DNA of 64,000 bases, taken from the NCBI GenBank assembly GCA_030568195.1, contig JAJLTO010000003.1, positions 1,324,501-1,388,500 of the forward strand. The letters run 5' to 3'. Under the pieces are notes generated by a model, which worked only from the letters and a program-made list of their open reading frames with translations, was not told the origin of the DNA and searched no databases. The position numbers were made by a program, and so were the translations under genes. Of the stretch, positions 56,150 through 64,000 are shown in pieces. Each line of letters begins with the position of its first letter. Position 1 is the first letter of the stretch. This stretch comes from Dipodascopsis uninucleata var. uninucleata. Taxonomy: Eukaryota > Ascomycota > Lipomycetes > Lipomycetales > Lipomycetaceae.

Positions 56150-57196
56150 ATGGGTCTTGCACAGTTACGACACGGATCTCAAAGGCTTTGTTCTATGCTA
56201 TCGCAGTCGACGTTGAATCATAGAACTGGCATATTAAGCTTGTCGCGTGAATTTGGTTATTGGGTCGGCCCCAATCGGCTACCACCACAAGCTGCCGGTG
56301 GATCACAGAGTCAATCCTCCATGCATGATGGAAATGAGTATTCTCCAAATATGTTCACAATTCCAACCGTGCCTGATCGAGATGTGAGCTATATTTCCAT
56401 TAACATATTTCTTCACCGACCTTTTACTGACATTATACAATATGAAGAGACATGGCGCTACAATTTACTTTGATATTTTTAGTCGACTCTTGAAGGAGCG
56501 GATTATCATGCTTAGTGGTCCGGTAAGATAACTAGGACTGGTTATAAGACGGAGCGTGGATTGACAATTAGACAGCTAAACTGATTTTGTACTATTGAAA
56601 TGTTATAGATTGAAGACAGAATGGCGTCAACAATTGTTGCTCAACTACTTTACTTAGAGGCTACTGATCCAACAAAGCCTATTTATATGTATATCAATTC
56701 TGGTGGCGGTGAAATGCATGCAGGTTTCTCAATCGTTGACACAATGCAGTATATCAAATGTCCGGTTTCAACTATCTGTGTAGGATTGGCTGCTTCAATG
56801 GCTTCTATCATATTGATTTCTGGTGAAAGAGGTTCTCGCTATGCTCTGCCAAACTCGTGGATCATGGTTCATCAGCCAAGCAGTGGCATGCAAGGAAAAG
56901 CAAGTGACCTTGCTATCCATGCTCGCCAGATATTAAGAATGCGGGAACAAGCAAATCGCTTACTAATGGACAATCTTACGAAGCCTTATACTATGGAGCA
57001 GGTCGAGAAGCTCGTAGAGAATGATAATTTTTTCAATGCTTCTGAGGCTGTTGATCTAGGAATAGTTGACGAAGTTATTCATGGTGGAAAGCCAATTAAT
57101 CATGGAAGTGGTGATCTACGTCAGAAAAATAATAGTAACTCGAACAATAATGATAAGCCAACTGGGCCATCTCCTCATCCTGCTCCAAAGTCTTAA
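56150..57196 (+). CDS. CLPP: mitochondrial ClpP protease subunit
   Basis: The serine-peptidase ring of the matrix ClpXP protease. Exons are 56150-56383, 56448-56522 and 56609-57196; introns are 64 and 86 nt, all junctions phase 0. The 298-aa product starts with ~45 residues rich in Arg, Ser and Leu and nearly free of acids, a mitochondrial presequence. The splices restore VPDRDRHGATIYFDIFSRLL and IIMLSGPIEDRMASTIVAQL. The catalytic triad is visible: Ser in GLAASMAS, His in MVHQPSS, Asp in AVDLGIVDEV. A Asn/Ser/Pro-rich C-terminal extension of ~35 residues goes beyond the bacterial length. ClpP is missing from baker's and fission yeast but present in filamentous fungi. Confidence 0.93.
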
Positions 57197-57403
57197 AAGT
57201 CAAGAGCAAACATCACCCAGGCTGTTCAATTTATTGTCCAATTTCACATTAATTTCATGGGAGATATATAAGGAGTCACTGATGTAGCTGAATCAAATTA
57301 ACGAAATTTTTCTTATATCATTGCGTCCTATCATACATATGCATACTTAAAAGCCTTCTCCATCTCGAAACATTCCATTGCACATTATAAATACAATCAA
57401 ATA

Positions 57404-59122
57404 TCAGTCTTCTTCACTAGAATCATCAAATATAGGGGTTCTAGGTTTCCATTGCTTGGGTCTAGTACGCCACCTATCTGAATCTTCAAGATCATCTTCT
57501 GGTTCGCCATAGTTGAAATCATTATCGATGTCAATGTCATCGTCATCGCTAGATCGACGGTCGTCGATGTCCTCATTATCACCATCACCATCTACATCAA
57601 CAATATCACGCAAATTAACTCCAAACTCAGCTTGCTGATCTCCATCATCATCTGCAAACCTCTGATAACAATGATCATAGTCATACTCGTCAATATCATC
57701 TGCATCAACCTCTCCATCGTCGTCGTCGTCTTCTCCATCTGTAAAGCCGATGCCGTTCCCAATCTCATTAACATCATCGCCTTCGTCTTCGTCGGGGTAG
57801 TCGTTCTTATAAAAATCTTCAGCATTGGAATCTTCATCATCACTACCCACTGTATCCTCTTCTATGTATTCGTCAAACAATATATTATCGAACTCATCGG
57901 TAGAGTTATAAATTACCATGCCATACTGTGATGTATCAATGACTCCTTCTATGAATTTCTCACGGAAATAAACATCATAAACGTAGTCATCATTGTCAGT
58001 ATCTATAGCAGAGACATCCGCAAGTTTTCTTTCCAGAGATTTACTGTGTGCTTCGGTATGTGTGCTTGTACCAGAGATGTGTGAAACCTTGTGAGCAGGT
58101 GATTCTGTGCCATTGATATGACCCGAGTCTGTTAGACTCTTACTTTTGATGCCACTTTGTCGATGAGGTCTTTTAAGAACATGAGTTGACTTGTCAGCGT
58201 CTACATCATGATTGAGCGATAAATATTGATCAACCATTTTCTGAAGTTCTTCTTCATTGGCATTTGATATAACATAAGAATTAGTCGGTGATAAAGATAG
58301 CGTACTACTTCGGCGCCGCCGCGTGTATGGAATAGCTTTTGGTCGCTCTGGACTATGATCCAGTACCTTGACCTTCGGTATACCATTGGGCCTGCGCGGA
58401 GACTGAGTAACAGAAGGCTCTGATGGCTGAATTGATACAGGGCTAGCTACTGAATTTGCATTACTATCTGACTTGATTTTGTCTTTTAGAGCAATCGAAG
58501 ACGCCTTTTTACTCAATGGCTCCTTTACTGTATTATCGTTGTCAGACTGTCGCTTTCTCTTTGGAAATTTGAATAAACGAGTAAGACTTTTTCTCGTATT
58601 CTTCATAGAAATATCCTTTGCCTTATCTGTTAGTGAATTTGTTTGAAAAAATAAAATCATAGATTGAGAACAATGGTGTCTAACACTCACAGAGTCATCG
58701 GACTGTGCCTCTAACAATGTTACAGCACCCACATGACGATTAAATTCTTCCGTTGCGGCAAGTTTAAAAACTATAGATCAGTGTCGTTAGCAAAATCAAT
58801 TCAATTAAGATCTTTGACAAGAAACGTATTCGCCCCTTGCTTTGGTAAATCCCAATAGCTTTGTTTACATACCATAGGAATTCGTTCGACTTCGTTTGCT
58901 TGACTCTTCTTCGAGTTGTAACTGCTGTTGGCCAAGCACTTAAGCATATATAAATATTAGCCCTTATATCCTCGAATTTACTATATCCTTCATAGCTTGC
59001 ATCATGCCCGAACTATACTTACACAATGCCTGCAGTGGATCTTGATTTCGTTTTCTTTTGATCCTTACTGTATGAGGAGGCAGCACACCTCTATGATTAT
59101 CTATATCCCTTTCCTCTATCAT
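57404..59122 (-). CDS. IWR1: Iwr1-type RNA polymerase II nuclear import factor
   Basis: Iwr1 binds assembled RNA polymerase II and brings it into the nucleus. Exons on the minus strand are 59122-59023, 58938-58873, 58770-58691 and 58621-57404; introns are 84, 102 and 69 nt. The N-terminus PPHTVRIKRKRNQDPLQALL is the family's basic motif. Then come SSKRSRTNSYVFKLA across the second splice, VYDVYFREKFIEG, and the hallmark DEDSNAEDFYKNDYPDED. The C-terminal ~150 residues are strongly acidic. With all three introns removed the protein is 487 aa. The third intron is 69 nt with no stop in frame, so retention would give 510 aa. It ends 207 nt from the end of CLPP, tail to tail. Confidence 0.88.
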
Positions 59123-60299
59123 ATCCAGATTCCGATACAATTACTCGTAATTCTTTAAAAATTGAGTACTTGTAAATATCCACAAGAACCTCGCGTCCGA
59201 TAATAATTTAGAAAGTGTAATGTAACATTCAAGTTCCCTCAGACGCTGTAGGAAGGGAAAAAAACACATACACTTTGAATCTGTGTCTTTTGTCGATTTG
59301 TCTTCAGCCAATATACTTTATGGCAACAAGGAATAGTCAATATTGTAAGCCTATTCACTTTAAAAATGTCTTGTGAGAGCTATAAGAGTTCTTTTGGTCT
59401 TCTTAGTCGTACTAGGGAGAGTTGAAAGTCGAGATACTTTTGGCAATGAGATCATACTTCTAAGGTCACGTTTCTCTACCTCCCTTTCAACTTGTAAGCA
59501 CATGACGACTGATCTTACACTTATTTTCACAGTGGCACTTTCTGCTTACGGTGATCTAATACATCAATAGGACATTTTACATACCCATCTTTTCGACAAG
59601 AGATTATATAGCTAATATAACTTATATCGAGTCCTTGAATATTGTGGTGTTATTTATAATGAATGTACTAACAACTGACGGAAATTCGCGTTCATTTATC
59701 TATTAATGCGAAGGATCAGCGCACCGCTACGACATTGTATACTATACTAATCTGTAAGGCCATTAGGCATCCGGGCGTATTCTAGTGAAGAACCTGCGTG
59801 ATAGATACTAGGTAGTTCACGACTGAATCAAGTAACTTTACTACTATTTACAGACAGAACTGCTCTGCCGCCACCGTAATTTAGAGCAGCTCGTTCCGGA
59901 GCCGTTAAAACTGACCTTTCCGATGATATAATTTTTTTTCCAGTCTGCCTTATGTTTAATTACCTGGCAGTAACAACTACATGACACTACATTTCGTAAA
60001 AAGTAAGGAAAGTTGCTCGCTTTCAAATGGCCACCAAAAACGTGTCACCATTGCTTTGTTAAGCAGAAGCGGCAAGAGGCAAAGAGGCGTCGTGTTCTTT
60101 AAGTCACGTGATATATTGCTACTGAAATTGAGCTCCCGTAATCAATTGACGTTAGCAGTATCCCCTTTGCTATATATACATAAGATTGTATGACTTCAAT
60201 ATTCACAGCGAGATAGTATAAGAAGATAAATTGAAATTATAGAGTGATTGTTTCTATATAAGATAAAGATAGCGGCGATATAGTAAAAGATATAAGAAT
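59123..60299. other. divergent promoter region IWR1 / PDI
   Basis: 1.2 kb without a gene. Holds a CACGTG E-box within GTCACGTGAT at 60103-60112, about 190 nt before the PDI start. Short frames here have no features. Confidence 0.5.
60103..60112. promoter_or_regulatory. E-box GTCACGTGAT upstream of PDI
   Basis: CACGTG core in the extended form RTCACGTGAY known for Cbf1-type factors, about 190 nt before the ATG at 60300. Function inferred from motif and place. Confidence 0.4.
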
Positions 60300-61896
60300 A
60301 TGAAGTTATCATCAGTAGTTGCTGTTCTTGCAGGTGTATCAAGTGCCCTCGCATCAGACGTATTCAGCTTGACTAAGGACAGTTTTGATGGATTTGTGGC
60401 AGAAAATCCATTGATTTTAGCAGAGTTTTTTGCCCCTTGGTGGTAAGTATTATGAAGTGATTTGTTTATTGATAGTATATTTCTACTATAGCCGCAACTG
60501 ATAGGTGATACTGAAGTATAACTGATTTACTGATTCTATTTGATTGTGATTTAGTGGACACTGCAAGGCTCTTGCACCCGAATATGAACAGGCTGCTACA
60601 ACTTTAAAGGAGAAAAACTCCAATATTAAATTGGCGAAGATTGACTGTACTACGGAATCTGAATTGTGTAATGAGCAGGGTATTGAGGGATTTCCGACCT
60701 TAAAAGTATTCCGTGGTGTTGACTCTATCTCTCCATACACTGGCCAGCGTAAGGCTGATTCCATTGTTTCTTACATGGTTAAGCAGAGCATGCCGGCAGT
60801 TTCTACGCTTGGTAAGGAGGGCCTTGAGGAATTTAAGACTGCTGATGATGTCGTCTTAGTTGGATTCTTTTCTGATGCTGAGTCTAACGCAACTTTCACT
60901 AAGGTTGCTGAGTTTCTACGGGATTCATTCTTGTTTGGCGCTACTTCAGACCTTGAGCTTGCTAAGGCCGAGAGTGTTACCCCACCAGCTGTTGTTATGT
61001 ACAAGAAGTTTGATGACAATAAGTTGGAATATGGTGGAGATTTCGAAGCAGAAGATATTATTAGCTTTGCGAAGGTTGAGTCTATGCCACTGGTTGGCGA
61101 TGTTAGTCAAGTCACTTACATGTCGTACATGCAGTCAGGTCTTCCTCTCGGTTATATATTTGCTGAGGCTGATGGCAAAGCTGAGCTGGCAAAGTTGGCT
61201 ACTCCTATCGCTAAGAAGTACCGTGGAAAAATCAATGTTGCGACAATTGACGTTGTTCCATACGGTCAGCACGCTGAGAATTTGAACTTGAAGCAGGAGT
61301 GGCCTGCTATTGCTATCCACGATATTGCGAACAATCTCAAGTATACGTATCCTCAACCAGGTGAAGTCACCGAAAGTGGCCTTTTTGAGTTCTTTGATAA
61401 GTTTGCTGCTGGTGACCTGAAGCCAACTATCAAGAGTCAACCTGCTCCAGAGACTCAGGATGGACCAGTGTATATCGTTACTGCCAACACTTACGATGAA
61501 ATTGTACTGGATGATTCGAAGGATGTTTTGATTGAATTTTATGCGACTTGGTGTGGACACTGCAAGAATCTTGCTCCTAAATATGATGAACTTGGATCTA
61601 TTTTTTGGGATGACGAGGAACTTCGATCCAAGGTTACTATTGCCAAAGTTGATACTCCTGAGAATGATGTTCCTGATGAGGTCGCCGGTTTCCCCACCAT
61701 CAAACTTTACCCAGCTGGTGATAAGTCTAATCCTATTGAGTATAGTGGCGACCGTACGGTCAAATCATTGGCTGACTTTGTTCGTGACAATGGAAAATAT
61801 GGTATTGATGGTTATGCTATCTATGAGAAGAAGATGGCTGAAAAGAAGGCTGAGGATGAGACTGACGCCGAAGGTGAGAAGCATGATGAGTTGTAA
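60300..61896 (+). CDS. PDI1: protein disulfide isomerase
   Basis: An ER-lumen oxidoreductase that forms and shuffles disulfides in secretory proteins. Exons are 60300-60442 and 60555-61896; the 112-nt intron splits the first active-site cysteine codon. The 494-aa product has a signal peptide (MKLSSVVAVLAGVSSALA), an a domain with CGHC at residues 48-51, b and b' domains, an a' domain with CGHC at 381-384 (FYATWCGHCKNLAP) and a Glu/Lys-rich tail ending in HDEL for ER retrieval. The cis-proline motifs are present in both catalytic domains (GIEGFPTLKVF, EVAGFPTIKLY). Length and domain order are those of fungal Pdi1. Confidence 0.97.
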
Positions 61897-62328
61897 AATA
61901 TTTATATGCACAAAATGATTTTCTTTTCTGTGTAAGCAAATATCTTGGCCAATTTAAAATAGGAGCGAACTAGAAATTGGAAACAATTTTGTTATTTAGT
62001 GTTCATTGTATATGCTTGTATTTTGATGATGGATTAAGGAATTTAGCTAGCACTACTTTCTACGGGCTTTTCTTATATATACATATATGTAAAATGTTAT
62101 TAATTCAAATCTGCGTCTGTCAACTATGTTATATGTAGCCTTCCTTTATTCCTCGTTTTTAGTAGAATTGTGTAATATTGCAGTCGTAGTTGAACTAAAA
62201 TTCATAGTTTCCCTTCTATTATTAATTATGTACTACGGTCACTTTTGTTAGGGTTACTGTGTTGAAGTACAGTGTGGATTGCAAATTTTCGAGTTACTAC
62301 GAATAATTTAGTCTATTATGACCTTGCA
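61897..62328. other. PDI 3' flank and POP5 promoter
   Basis: 432 nt. Contains a telomere-like TTAGGGTTA at 62248-62256, 73 nt before the POP5 ATG. No gene. Confidence 0.55.
62248..62256 (+). promoter_or_regulatory. telomere-like TTAGGGTTA motif in POP5 promoter
   Basis: Matches the TTAGGG/AGGGTTA core bound by Tbf1/Myb-type factors in fungal promoters, often at ribosome-biogenesis and small-RNA genes. Position close to the POP5 start supports a promoter role; inferred. Confidence 0.4.
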
Positions 62329-62954
62329 ATGGTCAGATTTAAGTCGCGCTACATTCTCTTTTCAGTTCATTATCCCACTGAGAATGTCGAGGATTTGTTG
62401 GTATTCTCAGCCTATGATAAAGTGAAGACTGCTCATGCGCACGATAACGAAGAAATATCTCCTAAATCACAAGGCTCGTCAGATCAAATGATCCTTCCGG
62501 GCGGGATCCTTCCAAATATCGACCATAAATCTCGACTATTACTTCAATGGCAGCCTTCGCCTGATCTAGTTGATATGAATGCAGTGAATACGGCTATTCG
62601 AGATTCAATTAACCGAAATTTCGGAGACCTCGGTGCTGGTTTAGTTCGATCTAGTCTAAATTGTAAGTCGTAGCATAGCCGCTGCATCTCTGATATACAC
62701 TCTAATGACATTCTTTCCTCAATATAGTACGCTATTACTCTAAAGCTACTTCGATGGGTATTGTTAGGGTATCGCGAGATCATTTCCGACTTGTATGGGC
62801 TGCGCTTACTTTTATCAACGAAATTGCGGACCAAAAAGTTGTCGTTACCGTCGAGCATGTATCTGGTACTATGCGGAAGTGCCAGAAGGCGGCAATGGCA
62901 AAAGACCGATCTCTAATTGGTCGTGCTATTGATATTAAGATACCGTCATTCTAG
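62329..62954 (+). CDS. POP5: RNase P/MRP subunit Pop5
   Basis: A shared protein of nuclear RNase P (tRNA 5' processing) and RNase MRP (rRNA processing). Exons are 62329-62662 and 62728-62954, with a 65-nt intron; the splice gives LVRSSLNLRYYSKATSMGIV. The 186-aa product starts MVRFKSRYILFSVHYP, typical of the family, and has MNAVNTAIRDSINRNFGDLG, RVSRDHFRLVWAALTFINEI and VEHVSGTMRKCQKAAM. The loop after the first strand (~50 residues, SPKSQGSSDQ) is somewhat long. The upstream in-frame start at 62272 is GTG, so the ATG at 62329 is chosen. Confidence 0.92.
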
Positions 62955-63474
62955 AGACATAATAATCTGAATATTATATATTGGCCTGTGAATAATTTAC
63001 GGCTGATTTACCACTTTTACAAAGGCTTTATTTTTTTTGCTTTATATTATATTGATCGATTAACGACTATCGGTTCGGTTTCTCTTTCAGATTTTGTCGT
63101 TCTTATTATTGTATAATAATCTTGTTACATCTTGTATTCCGTGTATTAATAATTAATTTCAATTTGTATATAATCATTACTCTGATGTAGCTAAAGCGCT
63201 TAGGAGTATCTGCATAATCGTATACATCGAGTCTAAATTTCTTGGTCTAGTTTATAACAGTTACGCACATATTCCTTAAACATCACGTTGTAACAGCACC
63301 ACTACTACAGACGTATTTTTCTATCTCGATTACGAGCTCTTTTACTTTTGTTCCATTAGACAAATTTCTTTTAAGAAGTCAAGTATATTCTTCCACTGGA
63401 AGGCTACAAACAACAAGATTACGATATTATCATCAATAATAATATTGACTTCAATATATTAAAACGAAGTAGAT
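62955..63474. other. intergenic region
   Basis: 520 nt between POP5 and COA3, both on the plus strand; AT-rich, no feature recognised beyond flanks. Confidence 0.5.
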
Positions 63475-63935
63475 ATGTCTAGTGGTGGTCAAATAAGGTG
63501 AGCGGACTATCTAGTTGAGACTATTCATTCACAGCGCTATACATATACTGAATCAAGATCTCTTTTGTAATATATTACTGACTAAATACCTTAATATTAA
63601 AATAGATGGGGCGGTAGCCAATACATGGATTCATCGTATCGTATGACTCCGGCAATGTTAAGAACACGCCAGAAGTATTTCAGAAGGAACTTTTTGACCG
63701 GATTGTTTCTCGCAGGTTTCGTTACTAGCGTTTGTAAGTGCTCATTTTCATAATATCTGCTTTGCTTATATTTTATTAGTTTACAATTAATATTTATATT
63801 GCTTATGACTTAGATACGTATGCGGCTACAGCCGGTGGAGCTGATGACTTTTCGGATGTTCCTATTCCTCCTATCGCAGAGGATCAGATAGAGAATCTCA
63901 AAAAGGATTACGGGAAGAGTGATCAGTCAAAGTAG
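63475..63935 (+). CDS. COA3: cytochrome c oxidase assembly factor 3
   Basis: A small inner-membrane protein that binds newly made Cox1 and controls its translation during complex IV assembly. Exons are 63475-63497, 63606-63733 and 63814-63935; introns are 108 and 80 nt, and the phases fit. The 90-aa product reads RWGGSQYMDSSYRMTPAMLR across the first splice, then RQKYFRRNFLTGLFLAGFV leading into one membrane helix ending VYTYA across the second. The intermembrane-space tail is ADDFSDVPIPPIAEDQIENL, where DDFSDV is the family hallmark. Too short and split to stand out as open frames, it was found by joining exons. Confidence 0.88.
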
Positions 63936-64000
63936 AATTATCACGAGAGCAGTTGGATCTGATTTTGCTACCAATAAATATACAAGCATGCTAAGTAAAC

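Overview
The window looks like nuclear DNA of an ascomycete fungus. It is AT-rich, and most genes with recognisable products are interrupted by short spliceosomal introns (mostly 50-130 nt, donors GTAAGT/GTATGT/GTGAGT, branch sites such as TACTAAT or GCTAAC lying close to the acceptor). The gene set is fungal: kexin, MNN10-type mannosyltransferase, a HDEL-tailed PDI, two Rho1 GTPases, COA3, IWR1 and a GPI-anchored cysteine-rich family known from filamentous ascomycetes. A mitochondrial ClpP, absent from baker's and fission yeast, and a zeta-COP that resembles filamentous-ascomycete proteins argue for Pezizomycotina or an early ascomycete line rather than a budding yeast. I could not place it more precisely. 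No rRNA, tRNA, CRISPR or recognisable transposon was found.

Layout: 0.2-0.9 kb unknown small protein; 2.5-3.9 kb threonine aldolase; 4.8-6.0 kb MNN10-like mannosyltransferase (-); 6.9-8.8 kb PEX5 (-); 9.4-10.2 kb URA5 (-), divergent from a methylenetetrahydrofolate reductase at 10.9-11.9 kb; 12.9-13.4 kb single-pass membrane protein (-); 15.6-17.5 kb an NEMF/Rqc2-like protein, tail-to-tail with zeta-COP (17.8-18.7 kb, -); 19.4-20.8 kb polyglutamine SUZ-domain protein (-); 22.3-25.7 kb UFD2; 26.7-31.2 kb two Rho1 paralogues in tandem (-); a 4-kb gene-free stretch; 35.2-37.6 kb bestrophin-like channel; 40.4-41.8 kb F-box protein; 43.0-44.2 kb SIR2/HST2; 45.1-47.7 kb KEX2; 48.2-49.9 kb F-box protein with probable WD repeats (-); 51.8-52.5 kb RS-rich protein; 54.6-55.7 kb GPI-anchored cysteine-rich protein; 56.1-57.2 kb CLPP, tail-to-tail with IWR1 (57.4-59.1 kb, -); 60.3-61.9 kb PDI; 62.3-63.0 kb POP5; 63.5-63.9 kb COA3.

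The genes do not form one pathway, as expected for eukaryotic chromosomal DNA. They cover the secretory route (zeta-COP, PDI, KEX2, MNN10, GPI protein), mitochondria (COA3, CLPP, possibly threonine aldolase), one-carbon and pyrimidine metabolism (threonine aldolase, MTHFR, URA5), proteostasis (UFD2, the NEMF-like protein, CLPP, two F-box proteins) and wall/polarity control (two Rho1 proteins).

The most notable points are domain losses and duplicate divergence. The MTHFR has only the catalytic half. The NEMF-like protein has no NFACT-N domain and a degraded NFACT-R motif. One of the two Rho1 copies carries a P-loop change at the position equivalent to Ras Gly13. The threonine aldolase has a long and a short start that would give a mitochondrial and a cytosolic form. 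Promoter motifs (palindromic E-boxes, telomere-like TTAGGGTT, paired ACGCGT with a TATA box) and a 28-nt palindrome stand out in the intergenic DNA.
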